Shown piece after piece: positions 40,497 to 49,458 of a stretch of DNA of 64,000 nucleotides. How positions within the stretch are numbered: position 1 is the first letter of the stretch; each line of letters starts with the position of its first letter. The stretch lies in contig JAXLYV010000005.1 of NCBI GenBank assembly GCA_046351235.1, forward strand, positions 124,001 through 188,000, given 5' to 3'. This DNA comes from JBBSAT01 sp046351235. Its GTDB lineage: Bacteria > Myxococcota_A > Polyangia > Polyangiales > Sandaracinaceae. The notes below the pieces were generated by a model. That model saw only the letters and a list, made by a program, of their open reading frames with translations. It was not told the DNA's origin and searched no databases. The position numbers and the translations under genes are program-made.

Positions 40497-42620
40497 TCAG
40501 GCCTGCGGGCCGGTCGAGGGGAAGCCGAGCGCGCGCGCGTACGCGGCCCGGAGCGCGGAATTCGCCAGGACTTCGTGCGCTTCGTCGAGCGCGGCGAGGG
40601 CGATGGCGCGCTGGGGCCCGAGCGCTCCGAGGCCGAGCTCGTCGAGCGGCAGGCTCGCGAGCTGGGCCCGGCGGCCGGCGTACGCGCTCGCCACGGCGGC
40701 ATCGTCCGCATCGCCCGGAAGGCCGAGGAGCGTGAAGTAGTCCGCGTCGTCGGCGCGGGCGGCGTGCTCGCGCACCAGCTCGCCCACGGCGCGCACGTCG
40801 GCCTCGTCGCGCTCGGGGCGCCCACGCACCAGTACCAGCGCGCGCGCCGTGGTGAGGAGCGCCGCCACACCCGGCAGCTCGCTCGCGATGCGCGTGGCCC
40901 GGGCGAGCTCGAGGCGCGAGATGCCCTCGGGCGCCGCCTCGAAGAAGCGGCCGAGATCGGGCGCGATGCCGAACGTCGCCACCGCCCCGCCCAGCGCGCG
41001 CGTGGGCTCGAGGCGCCCGTTGGCACCGAGCGGCGCGAGCGCGAGCGCGAACGCCTCGCTCGGCTCGAGCGCGGCCGCCACGCGGCCGAGCGCGCGGCCG
41101 GTGCTGCCGAGGCGCGTGGGGAGATCTTCGTCGCGCGCCGGGTGGAACACGGCCTCGCCCTCGCGAAGCGCGACGACCCGTGCGAGCAGATCCTGCTCGG
41201 CCCGCGCGAGCGCGAGCCCTTCGCTCACGCTCGCGAGCTCGCCGCGCTCGACGAGCCCGGCGAGGCGCGCCTTCGCCGCGGCCTCGTCGGCCGCCGATCG
41301 ACCGAGCCTCGCCAGCGCCGCCGTCGCGACCGGGCCCTCCACGCGCGCGAGCTCGCCACGCGCGAAGACCAGCTCGATCGTGAGCCCCTCGGCGCGTACC
41401 GCTGCACGGATCGACGTGCGGCTCGACACGATCGACGCCAGCGCGCGCAGCATCACGCCGGCCGCGATCGGCAGGCGGCGCACGCCGCTCGCGTCGGCGG
41501 GGCCGAGCGCCTCTTCGTCGAGGAGCGGCGGCGGCGCAGGCGGGTCGAGCCGCGTGGGCGGCAGCGAGGGCGCCTTGATCCCGGCGCCCAGGCTGAGCGG
41601 CGTCCCCGGCGAGGTCTTCTTGTCGTTCTTCTCGGGCTCGGCGGGCGGCTCGCTCGGGGGGGTCTTGCGGGGCGGCGCCGACGAGACCGAGCGCCCCAGC
41701 ACCGACGCGAGCGGTGTGACGACGAAGAGCCCCTCGTCCTCGGCGTCGGAGTCGGGGCTCGCGTCGTCGAAGAGCTCGTCGGGCACGAGCTCGCGGGCCG
41801 AGGCCTCGCCCGCCGGGATCGACACGTCGATCGCGGCGAGGCCCGGGAACACGCGGCGGTCGGCGGCGATCAAGATGTTCCGGAGCTGCTCGGAGATCGG
41901 CGCCGGCGCGGCGATCTCGGCGCTGCTCGAGAGCGAGCTCGAGACGGAGCCCGAGCCCGTGGTGATCACGCTGACGGGCGCTTCCGAGCGCCGCTCGACC
42001 TGGGAGTGCGAGCCCGTCGTGGGCGGCTTGGAAGGACGCAGCGAGGGCGACGACTTGCGCTCGGGGCGCGTCACGGGCCGCTCCTCGATCTCGCTCACGC
42101 TCGCGTCGTTGCTGCTCGGCCCGGGCGGCGCCGGGAGAATCGCCGAGACGCCGCTCGGATCGTCGCGCTCGCGCAGCTCGAGCGTGTGCTCCGGCACGCC
42201 CGGTGGCCGCTCGCTCGGGCCACGGCCGCCCAGGCCTCGATCGGCGAGCCCGCGCGCCTCGGTGCCCGAGCGCTGGTGGCCCCGCGCGCGCACGAGTCGC
42301 TCGACGCCGGCGAGCAGCCGATCCTCGTCGACGGGCCGCGCGAGCACGAGCTCGGCGCCGAAGCCGGGCCCCTCGGGGATCGGTGTCGTGCCCTCGGGCG
42401 TGCCGAGGAGGATCACGGGGACGTCGGGCCGGCGACCGTCGTCGCGCAGCCGCCGGAGCACGGCGAGCGCGCCCGGCGCATCGGCTGCCAGGACCAGCAG
42501 GTCGGCGCGCGTCTCGACCACGTCGCGCAGCTCCGCCGTCGCCACGTCGTAGCCGGCGCCCACGAGGGCCGCCACGATCGAGAGGCGCTCGGAGCCCGGG
42601 TCGGCGACGTCGATCCGCAC
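40497..42620 (-). CDS. Pseudo-receiver / J-like multidomain regulatory protein
   Basis: The 707-residue cytoplasmic protein begins with a receiver-like domain (residues 1-115: VAALVGAGYDVATAEL, ADLLVLAADAPGAL, VPVILLGTP) lacking the phosphoacceptor Asp and conserved Lys. A long Pro/Ser-rich disordered region (120-375) follows, then a helical/strand domain (about 380-610) resembling the DUF4388 (PATAN-like) folds of myxobacterial regulators, and a C-terminal J-like segment (DYFTLLGLPGDADDAAVASAY near 640) lacking an HPD motif. It is probably a scaffold or signalling protein. The start is a GTG; it is on the same strand as the downstream def-fmt genes. Confidence 0.68.
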   Translation of the reverse strand: MRIDVADPGSERLSIVAALVGAGYDVATAELRDVVETRADLLVLAADAPGALAVLRRLRDDGRRPDVPVILLGTPEGTTPIPEGPGFGAELVLARPVDEDRLLAGVERLVRARGHQRSGTEARGLADRGLGGRGPSERPPGVPEHTLELRERDDPSGVSAILPAPPGPSSNDASVSEIEERPVTRPERKSSPSLRPSKPPTTGSHSQVERRSEAPVSVITTGSGSVSSSLSSSAEIAAPAPISEQLRNILIAADRRVFPGLAAIDVSIPAGEASARELVPDELFDDASPDSDAEDEGLFVVTPLASVLGRSVSSAPPRKTPPSEPPAEPEKNDKKTSPGTPLSLGAGIKAPSLPPTRLDPPAPPPLLDEEALGPADASGVRRLPIAAGVMLRALASIVSSRTSIRAAVRAEGLTIELVFARGELARVEGPVATAALARLGRSAADEAAAKARLAGLVERGELASVSEGLALARAEQDLLARVVALREGEAVFHPARDEDLPTRLGSTGRALGRVAAALEPSEAFALALAPLGANGRLEPTRALGGAVATFGIAPDLGRFFEAAPEGISRLELARATRIASELPGVAALLTTARALVLVRGRPERDEADVRAVGELVREHAARADDADYFTLLGLPGDADDAAVASAYAGRRAQLASLPLDELGLGALGPQRAIALAALDEAHEVLANSALRAAYARALGFPSTGPQA

Positions 42621-42661
42621 GGCGCCTTTCTACCGCGAAATGCGCCGCGTCCGGAAGCGGT

Positions 42662-45600
42662 CTACTCGTTCGGCAGGAGCGTCTTCTTCAGCGAGGCCGG
42701 CACACGGAAGGGCGCGCGCTTGCCGCTGCGCTCGAAGACGACGATGGCCTTCATGACGTCGGCACCGACCAGGCCGATCGCCTTCTCGAGGTGCGTCTCG
42801 CGCGCGTCGTCGTCGAGCCAGTCGAGCACCTGCGCCGCCTCGGTGACGAATGCGCGCGTCCAGTCCGAGGGCGCCACACCGAGCACGTCGGCGCACTGAT
42901 CGCCGGCGAGGAAGCGGACGAGCGTCGGCGTGAGGCCTCGGAAGTGATTTCGCGTGAAGAACTCCTGCATCATCCCGACGAGCGCCGCGGCGAGCTTGCG
43001 CCCTTGCGGCGACTCGGCCCACTGCCGCTCGCGGATCGCGTCCATCAGCGCGCGCGCGTCGTCCAGGCCCGTCGGCACGAGGCTCGGGTCGACCCCGAGG
43101 AAGTGACCGATCACGGCCCAGAGGTGCATCCAGTCGTCGCCCTCTTCGTCGGTCGTCTCCACGCCGAGGCGCCGGATCGCGTCGAAGGTCACGATCGAGA
43201 ACGTCATCAGCGTGCCGGCCATGTCCTCTTGGTTGATCGGCGCGCCGAGCCGCGCGCGGTCCCACGGCATCTTCTTCGACTCGAGGATCAGCTTGCGCAC
43301 GCCCGCGTGCATGAGGCGCACGCGTTGCGCCGAGCGGATGCCGCGGCCGTTCGGATCGAGCCCGCCCACGTCGAGCACGTCGAAGAGGAACTGGGCCGTC
43401 TCGAAGATGCGCTCGTGCACGCGCCCGACCATCGCGCCGGTCTCGGTGAGCACGAGCGCGCCGTTCGCGGCCGCGTACGACTGGGGCAAGGACGAGCAGA
43501 AGAGACCGAAGACGACCTGCACGCCGTGATCGGCGAAGAGCTGCTGCGCGCGGCGGATGCGCTTCGGGTCGGCCCAGGGCGGCAGCGCCTCGGTCTCGTG
43601 GAAGTAGCGCTCGGCGCGATCGGGGAGCTGGGTCGGGATCGGATCGTCGTTCTCGAAGATGCGGCGGAGCATCCCGTTGATCGCGTCGAGCCGGCCGCTC
43701 TCGTAGATCTCGGCGACGACGGCGTCGGCGAGCGGATCCATGCGCTCGCGCGCCGGCCCGAGGATCGCGCTCGTCCAGCGTCCCCAGGCTTCGGGCGGGG
43801 CCGCGAGCTCGGGCTCGTGACGCCGGGCGTAGCGGCCGAGCGCCTCGAGCGGCATGTGCCGCGCGGCGCCCGCGTAGACGTAGAAGCCGTCGGGCGGGAG
43901 GTTCGTCGCGACGTAGTCGTCGTTGGGCCACGTGCCGTCGGGGCGCTGGCGCGCGACGAGGTACGCGATGCCGCGGCGCACCGCCTCGCCGTCGCCGTGA
44001 CCTTGATCGACGAGCGCGCAGATCACGAGCGCGGTGAGCGGGCACGTGCTCGGGCCGCGGCCGGCGCGCTTCGGATCCGCGTAGCTCTCGATGGACTCGC
44101 CCCAGCCTCCATCGGCGTTCTGGTGTGCGAGCAGGAACCGGACGCCGCGCACGACGAGCTCTTGCTTCGGGTCCTCACCGAGCGCGTCGAGCGCCGAGAG
44201 CACGTACGCCGTCGAGGCCAGGTAGTTCACGACCCAACGCCCCCAGAAGCCGCCCTCGTCGGTCTGGTGGCGCCGCAGGAAGTCGACGGCGCGCTTCACC
44301 TCGTCGTCGCCGCGACGCGCGCCCGCTGCGGCCAGGCCGTGCAGCACCCGCCCGGTGAGATCTTCGGTCGAGGGATCGCCGAGCTCGGGCGGCGGGCGCA
44401 GCATCACGCCCACGGCGGCGAGCGGCGAGTCGGGCGGCACGTCGACGTTCTTCGTGAAGATCGGCCCGCGCGGGCGCGCCGGCAGGCCCCACACGAACGC
44501 CGACCAGCCGCCGTCGGGGTTCTGCATCGAGCGGATCCACGCGCGCGCGCGCGTCATCGCGTCGCGGATGCGGCGCACGAGCGCGGGATCGAGCGCCGCG
44601 CCGACCCGCGGCTTCTCGAGCGCGAGCCCGAGCGCCGAGAGCACGACGCCGGCGTCGTCGGCGTCGGCCATCGTCTCGTTGCCGGTCTGGAACGCCCAGC
44701 CGCCGTGCTTCACCGCGTCGCGCTGGCGCTGGTTCGGCCAGGGCTGGTCGACCTCGAGCTGGCGCGAGAGCAGAAACTCCACGGCGCGCGCGATGCGCGG
44801 ATCGCCCGGCGCGATGCCGCTCCGCACGAGCGAGCGCACCGTGAACGCGGTGCTCCAGACGTCCGAGGCGAAGACGTCGAACCACACGCCCTCGGGCGCC
44901 TCGACGCGGCGCGAGAGCAGCCAGTCGATGCCCTTCTTCACAGGCCCTTCGCTCGTCGGCAGGCCGGCCGCGTGCAGCGCCGAGAGCAGCAGCGCCGACT
45001 GCACGGTGTTCGAGTTCATGCTGCCGTCGGCGTTCTGGAACAGGCGCAAGAGCTCGATCGCCTTGGCGCGCTCCTCGCGCGCGAAGAGGCCCACGTCGTT
45101 GCCGTCCGGCCCGTAGTCGCCGCGCATGCGACGGCCGAGGAGCGAGGTCATGAGCGCGCCCATCACGATGCCGAAGTGCACGCGCGTCGCCGCGATCTCG
45201 ACCACACCCGGGATCAGCGCCCAGCCGAGGTGTGGATCGGGGATGCGGCGCGGATCGAGCTGTCCGCCCATCGCGCAGAAGATCGCCGAGACGTCGCCCG
45301 TGCCCATGCGGCGGACGAGCTCGTCGTCGCCGCCTCCTTTCTGCACGAACGCGAGCGCGCGCGCGGCGGCCTCGCGGCTCTCCTTCGCGTCGTCGAGCAA
45401 GAGCGCCGTCCGCGCGACGGCGGTCGTACCGAGATCACCGCGGCGCGCGAAGGGGCGGCCGACGAACGAGCCGTCGCTCCGCTGCTGCGAGCGCAGCCAG
45501 CGCGCGCCGGCCGCGCGATCGGCGGGCGAGAGGTGCCCGAGCCACGAGAGCGCGACGAGCACCATCGCGGTGCTCACGGGGCCCACGTCGGAGCGCTCGT

Positions 45601-45700
45601 CCCACGAGCCGTCGGCGCGTTGCGAGCGGAGGAGCGCAGACTGCGAGCGCTGGATGGCGGCCTTCAGCGAGTTGCGCGGAAGCGCAGAGGGGCTCGGCAT
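42662..45700 (-). CDS. Squalene-hopene-cyclase-like / MpaB-type oxygenase fusion
   Basis: This 1012-residue protein joins two enzymes. Residues 1-640 match class II triterpene cyclases: several QW-type motifs (QRADGSW, QNADGGW, RQRPDGTW), the acidic DADD motif at 346-349 (SHC DxDD), NYLASTAYVLSAL matching the SHC NYLYGT block, and RGRGPSTCPLTA. Residues 655-925 match the DUF2236/MpaB/latex-clearing oxygenase family: RVRLMHAGVRKLI with the conserved His, GAPINQEDMAGTLMTFS and MHLWAVIGHFLGVD. One polypeptide could cyclise and oxidise an isoprenoid. There is no signal peptide or membrane helix. The ATG at 45700 was chosen over a TTG at 45736. Its genomic neighbours give no pathway hint. Confidence 0.88.
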   Translation of the reverse strand: MPSPSALPRNSLKAAIQRSQSALLRSQRADGSWDERSDVGPVSTAMVLVALSWLGHLSPADRAAGARWLRSQQRSDGSFVGRPFARRGDLGTTAVARTALLLDDAKESREAAARALAFVQKGGGDDELVRRMGTGDVSAIFCAMGGQLDPRRIPDPHLGWALIPGVVEIAATRVHFGIVMGALMTSLLGRRMRGDYGPDGNDVGLFAREERAKAIELLRLFQNADGSMNSNTVQSALLLSALHAAGLPTSEGPVKKGIDWLLSRRVEAPEGVWFDVFASDVWSTAFTVRSLVRSGIAPGDPRIARAVEFLLSRQLEVDQPWPNQRQRDAVKHGGWAFQTGNETMADADDAGVVLSALGLALEKPRVGAALDPALVRRIRDAMTRARAWIRSMQNPDGGWSAFVWGLPARPRGPIFTKNVDVPPDSPLAAVGVMLRPPPELGDPSTEDLTGRVLHGLAAAGARRGDDEVKRAVDFLRRHQTDEGGFWGRWVVNYLASTAYVLSALDALGEDPKQELVVRGVRFLLAHQNADGGWGESIESYADPKRAGRGPSTCPLTALVICALVDQGHGDGEAVRRGIAYLVARQRPDGTWPNDDYVATNLPPDGFYVYAGAARHMPLEALGRYARRHEPELAAPPEAWGRWTSAILGPARERMDPLADAVVAEIYESGRLDAINGMLRRIFENDDPIPTQLPDRAERYFHETEALPPWADPKRIRRAQQLFADHGVQVVFGLFCSSLPQSYAAANGALVLTETGAMVGRVHERIFETAQFLFDVLDVGGLDPNGRGIRSAQRVRLMHAGVRKLILESKKMPWDRARLGAPINQEDMAGTLMTFSIVTFDAIRRLGVETTDEEGDDWMHLWAVIGHFLGVDPSLVPTGLDDARALMDAIRERQWAESPQGRKLAAALVGMMQEFFTRNHFRGLTPTLVRFLAGDQCADVLGVAPSDWTRAFVTEAAQVLDWLDDDARETHLEKAIGLVGADVMKAIVVFERSGKRAPFRVPASLKKTLLPNE

Positions 45701-45829
45701 GCGGCGTTTGTCGCCGGGGAGCGGGCTCGCGCGCAAGAGGCGCCGCCTCGCGCGCGCGCCGGGCGCGGCGAAGGGCGGACCTTTCTCATAGTCAATCCTT
45801 CGGCGCTGGCGTCACGCCGCGGCGCCGCG

Positions 45830-46471
45830 TCACCGGCACGTTCGCGACTGTCCGACGCCGTCGCAGCGATTCGACAGGCAGTCGCTACCGAACCAGCACG
45901 GATCGCCCGCGTAGCCCTGGCCCATGCACACCTGGCCCATGCCTCCCCAGCTGCGGCAGCTCATCGAGGCGCCCCCGCAGTCCGACGAGAAGCGACACGA
46001 CACCACGCCCGCACGCGTGCCGACACGCACGCCGGCCGAGGTTGCGGGGGCGACGACCACGACGCCCGGCGCGTAGCTCGCGCCCTGCTGGTAGCCGGCC
46101 GTGTACGCCTGGTACTGCTGCGCCTGGTACTCGGGCGGGCACTCCGCGACCCACGAGGAGCTCATGGGGCGGTGCTCGATGCCGTCGTTGTTGCCCTCCT
46201 CGAAGGCGACTTGCGGGTTCGAGCAGCGGAGGAAGAGCTCCTGTTGTTGCTCTGCGATCTGCGCCTCGCGACGCTGGGCGCGCGCGAGGGCGCGCTCCTG
46301 ACGACGCGCCTCTCGGCGCGCGTAGTACTCCGCGCAGCCCGCGAAGAGGAGCGCCATCCCGAGGACGGCGACGACGCGAAGGAGCACGCCCACGCCGAGC
46401 CCGGCGGCGCGTCCCGGGCGCGCGCGCGGTCGGAAGTGCAGCTCTCGGCCCGAAGCGGTCGGCGCAGGCAT
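45830..46471 (-). CDS. Cys-rich putative lipoprotein of unknown function
   Basis: The 213-residue product carries a hydrophobic stretch ending in LFAGCAEYY, a possible lipobox, after a long basic N-terminus; translation may begin at an internal GTG nearer that stretch. A highly charged helical segment (ARREARRQERALARAQRREAQ) and a Tyr/Gln-rich region (YQAQQYQAYTAGYQQGASY) follow, and the C-terminal 70 residues hold eight or nine Cys in CxxxxDCGGxxxxCR and CWFGSDCLSNRC patterns typical of disulfide-bonded secreted repeats. Function unknown. Confidence 0.62.
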   Translation of the reverse strand: MPAPTASGRELHFRPRARPGRAAGLGVGVLLRVVAVLGMALLFAGCAEYYARREARRQERALARAQRREAQIAEQQQELFLRCSNPQVAFEEGNNDGIEHRPMSSSWVAECPPEYQAQQYQAYTAGYQQGASYAPGVVVVAPATSAGVRVGTRAGVVSCRFSSDCGGASMSCRSWGGMGQVCMGQGYAGDPCWFGSDCLSNRCDGVGQSRTCR

Positions 46472-46658
46472 CTCGGTCTCCTCGGTCGACGACCCCGCGT
46501 CGACGCGCGGGCAGTGGTAGCCGACGCATCCCCTCGTGCAACTTCGCCCCGGTGTCCGCGCGCGCCAGACGAGTGGCCTCGCGTGACGCGCGGAGCCAGC
46601 GTGGCCTCGTCGCTCGCGACGGAGGAAGACGACCCGCGCGCTCGCGTAGATGCCTCCC

Positions 46659-47042
46659 ATGAATCCGATGCAGCCCCCGAGCCCCGGCCCGTACGCACCC
46701 CAGCCGCAGTATTCGCCGCAGGCCTACGGGCAAGCGCCCGCGATGAGCCAGCCCGCGCCCGACGCGCCCTCGAAGGTCGCCGGCACCGTCGGCATCGCGG
46801 CCGGCCTCGTCACGTGCGCCCTCGGGATGCTCGCGTTCTTGATCGCGGGCTTCGAGGGCCACAGCGCAGGCTGGGAGCTGCTCGCGATTCCCGTCGGGCT
46901 CGCGCTGCTCACCGCGATGGTCGGCGGCATCGCCGGCATCGTCGCGCTCGTGAAGCGCACCATCGTCCTCGGCGTCGCGGCCATCGGGCTCTCGGGCTTC
47001 GGGCTGCTCCTCGGGATGGTGGGCTTCGTGCTCGGTGCGTGA
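46659..47042 (+). CDS. Small membrane protein with Pro/Gln-rich N-terminus
   Basis: This 127-residue protein has a Pro/Gln/Tyr-rich cytoplasmic head (residues 1-38) and three hydrophobic helices (AGTVGIAAGLVTCALGMLAFLI; WELLAIPVGLALLTAMVGGIAGIVALV; IVLGVAAIGLSGFGLLLGMVGFVLGA). This matches the general plan of DUF4190-type proteins. An ATG at 46659 fits a TAGATG hexamer six bases upstream, giving a leaderless start; an earlier ATG at 46650 overlaps that hexamer. Function unknown. Confidence 0.68.
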   Translation: MNPMQPPSPGPYAPQPQYSPQAYGQAPAMSQPAPDAPSKVAGTVGIAAGLVTCALGMLAFLIAGFEGHSAGWELLAIPVGLALLTAMVGGIAGIVALVKRTIVLGVAAIGLSGFGLLLGMVGFVLGA

Positions 47043-47132
47043 CGGCCGGTGCCGAGGCGCCACGTGTGCTTCTGCGCATAGTCAAACCTTCAGCACGACG
47101 TTCCTCGTGGATCGGGAGCGTGACGCGCGCTG

Positions 47133-47138
47133 TAAGAT
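47133..47138 (+). promoter_or_regulatory. Putative -10 of a leaderless transcript
   Basis: TAAGAT ends six bases before the GTG at 47145, without a ribosome-binding site. Confidence 0.45.
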
Positions 47139-47144
47139 GCGCTC

Positions 47145-47558
47145 GTGGCGACGCCGACCGGACGCATCGAGACCGACATGACGCGCTGGCCGATCGTCGT
47201 GCACCGCACGATCGGCTCGCCGACCGATGCGCAGGTCGACGCGTTCGTCGCCCGCTCGCAGGAGATCCTCGAGCGCGGCATCCCGCACGTCGTGGTCTTC
47301 GACAACCTGCTCGCCGAGATCCCTTCGGCGTACATGCGCCAGAAGAGCGTCGACTGGCTCAAGAGCAACGGCGAGCGGATGAAGGACACCTGCCTCGGCA
47401 CCGCGCTCCTGTTCCGCTCGCCGAGCCTGCGCTTCGTGATGAGCGGCGTGATGCTCTTCGCGTCGCACCCGACGCCGCACGCGGTGTGCGGCACGCTCGA
47501 CGAAGCGCTCGCCTGGTCGCGCCAGCAGCTCGCGACGCACAAGAAGACCGGCACGTAG
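47145..47558 (+). CDS. Small STAS/SpoIIAA-like protein of unknown function
   Basis: The 137-residue cytoplasmic protein alternates strands and helices (WPIVVHRTIGSPTDAQVDAFVARSQEILERG, HVVVFDNLLAEIP, MRQKSVDWLKSNGERM, GTALLFRSPSLRFVMSGVMLFA), a plan compatible with the STAS/SpoIIAA-like folds common in myxobacteria. No phosphorylatable Ser motif typical of anti-sigma antagonists is certain. The GTG start is supported by the -10-like TAAGAT. It lies alone between short spacers. Confidence 0.65.
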   Translation: MATPTGRIETDMTRWPIVVHRTIGSPTDAQVDAFVARSQEILERGIPHVVVFDNLLAEIPSAYMRQKSVDWLKSNGERMKDTCLGTALLFRSPSLRFVMSGVMLFASHPTPHAVCGTLDEALAWSRQQLATHKKTGT

Positions 47559-47748
47559 CGGCGAGTGCTCGCGGGCGCGCGCGCCGCGCACGCGCCGGCG
47601 GGGCGAGGCTTGCCGAGCCGGACGCGTCGCATCCCGGCGCAGCAGCTCGTCGGCGCGCGCGAGGACGCTTCGGGCGCTCACGCTCGCCGTCCCGTGCGTG
47701 CGCGCGCTCCCGTGTCTGGCGCTCCGCGCGGCGCCGTTGCGTCTCGCG

Positions 47749-48090
47749 TCAGCGCGCCTTGCGCGGCTTCTTTGGCGGCGGCAGCGCGCGCGCATGCGCC
47801 TCGCCGAGCGCGCGCACCAGATCGGCCTCACCGACGCGCCGCAGATCGACCGTCGTGTAGCCCATGCGGCCCCAGCCGCCGGGCACGGGCGCGAACGCGT
47901 CGGGCACCGCGTCGCACACGGCCGCCTGCAGCTCGGCGTCGAGCGCGAGGTTCGCCGACCTCTCGTCCGGCGCCAGCGTCGCGAAGATCCGCTTCTTCGT
48001 GCGGAACGCCGCGCGGTCCATGTGCGGCACCTCGGTGGCGCCCTCGAGCGAGAGCGCGAGCTTGCGGAAACGGGCAGCGGTGATCGGCAT
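47749..48090 (-). CDS. MmcQ/YjbR-family DNA-binding-like protein
   Basis: This 113-residue protein fits the MmcQ/YjbR (DUF419) family: the N-terminal FRKLALSLEGATEVPHMDRAAFRTKKRIFATL, a helical middle, the GGWGRMGYTTVDLRRV strand pair and a helical end with a Lys/Arg tail. Members have a double-wing DNA-binding-like fold; function is not established. The ATG at 48090 gives the typical N-terminus; a TACACT hexamer lies nine bases upstream. Confidence 0.82.
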   Translation of the reverse strand: MPITAARFRKLALSLEGATEVPHMDRAAFRTKKRIFATLAPDERSANLALDAELQAAVCDAVPDAFAPVPGGWGRMGYTTVDLRRVGEADLVRALGEAHARALPPPKKPRKAR

Positions 48091-48118
48091 CCAGCGGCGA
48101 GTGTAGGCCGCTCGGCCG

Positions 48119-49213
48119 TCACTCTGCCGACGCTTCCTCGGTGTCGGGGGGCGTGGCCGCCGCCGCCGTCCCCAGGGCCTCGGCCCAGCTCGACCTCGCG
48201 AAGCCTTCGTGCGTGATCCGGACCGGCTTCGGGATCGGCGCTACGTCGGGGCTGGCCGACTTCACCTTCTTCCGCGCCTCGCGCGCCGCGTCGTGATCGT
48301 CCGCGCGCCAGAACACGAGCCCGCCGGGCGCCGGCGCGACCGCGAACATGGCCTGATCGCCGACCAGCTTCTCCGGGATCAGCAGTACCTGCGCGGCCGC
48401 GTGGTCGGCACGGTCCGAGACGACGTGCAGCCCCGCGTCGGCGTAGCGGAAGGGCTGCATCCGCTTGCGCAGGTTCTCGAGCGCGAGCGCGTGGAGCTGC
48501 TTGTGGCTCTTCACGCCCAGCTCCGAGAAGGCCGCTGCGCCGATCGTCAGGCAGGTGTTCCCCGCATCGAGCACGCAGTCGACCGGGTACTTCAGGCCCT
48601 TCACCTTGCGCTGGGTCTCGATGGTCCCGAGCATGCGGGCCTCGCGGTCGGGCGTGGTGAAGCGCGGTAGCACACGCTCGCGGTGCGAAGCGGCGTCGTT
48701 CGAGCGGACGCGTGCGTCGAGGATCTTGTCGACGAGCGCGAGCCGCTCGGCGAGTGGCTCGTCGTCGCGCCCCCAGAGCTCGAGCAGCATCGGCAGGCGC
48801 ACGAGCTCGAACACACTCCCCGCCGCGCGCACGGTCAGCGCGCGCCCGTCATCGCCGGTGATCTCCGCGTCGGGAAAGCGCGTCCTCAGGCGCTCGAGGA
48901 AGAAGACCTCGATCTCCGTGCGGTAGGCCGCCGTCGTGCCCAGGAAGAGCGAGGTCCCGAGGTGCACGAGGAGCCCGGGCAGGCCGCCGTTTCCGAGCGC
49001 GTCCATCGCAGGGAAGAGGTCGACGTCGATCGTGTGCTGGCCTCGCCGCACGCGGCCGCGGCTGTCGTCGATGCGCTCCCACTTCCCGTCGGGGAACGAC
49101 ATCATGACGGCGACGAGCGTCAGCCGGAGCGCATCCTGTGTCGCGCGCCAGCGACGGTAGAGAAAGAGACCGATCCCCGCGACGAGCGCGAGCCCCCCGA
49201 TGCCCCAGACCAT
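48119..49213 (-). CDS. Membrane-anchored protein with a DUF1444-like domain
   Basis: The 364-residue protein has one N-terminal membrane helix (GIGGLALVAGIGLFLY) with basic residues after it, so the rest is probably cytoplasmic. The C-terminal half (about 210-330) has the order CLTIGAAAFSELGVKSHKQLHALALENLRKRM, then ADAGLHVVSDRADHAAAQVLLIPEKL, resembling DUF1444 proteins. No enzymatic motif is seen. It lies 28 bases upstream of the YjbR-like gene on the same strand. The DUF1444 call is tentative. Confidence 0.65.
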   Translation of the reverse strand: MVWGIGGLALVAGIGLFLYRRWRATQDALRLTLVAVMMSFPDGKWERIDDSRGRVRRGQHTIDVDLFPAMDALGNGGLPGLLVHLGTSLFLGTTAAYRTEIEVFFLERLRTRFPDAEITGDDGRALTVRAAGSVFELVRLPMLLELWGRDDEPLAERLALVDKILDARVRSNDAASHRERVLPRFTTPDREARMLGTIETQRKVKGLKYPVDCVLDAGNTCLTIGAAAFSELGVKSHKQLHALALENLRKRMQPFRYADAGLHVVSDRADHAAAQVLLIPEKLVGDQAMFAVAPAPGGLVFWRADDHDAAREARKKVKSASPDVAPIPKPVRITHEGFARSSWAEALGTAAAATPPDTEEASAE

Positions 49214-49458
49214 CGGCGGGCTCTGTCAGATCGCGCGAGCGGTGCAACCCCGGATTCTCCCGAAGCGCGGGCGCAGGACGACGCGCGGCGGCGCCTCGCG
49301 GAGCTGGCACATCCTGGCCTCCTCGCCCCGTGGTCGATGGCGAGGAGACCGGCCAACGCGTCGCCTGCCGGTCGCGCACGGGCCCGCTCGCTTGTGCACG
49401 GCGTGTCGCGAAGCGGTTGCCCGCGGACCGCACCCACGCCGAGACGGCCGCCCCGGGC

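Noticed and set aside
42203..47860. A very long open frame (about 1885 codons) on the plus strand across the cyclase-oxygenase gene
   Set aside because: Its translation is Arg/Ala/His-rich with no recognisable domains and is the reverse of genes with clear motifs; extreme third-position GC produces such antisense frames.
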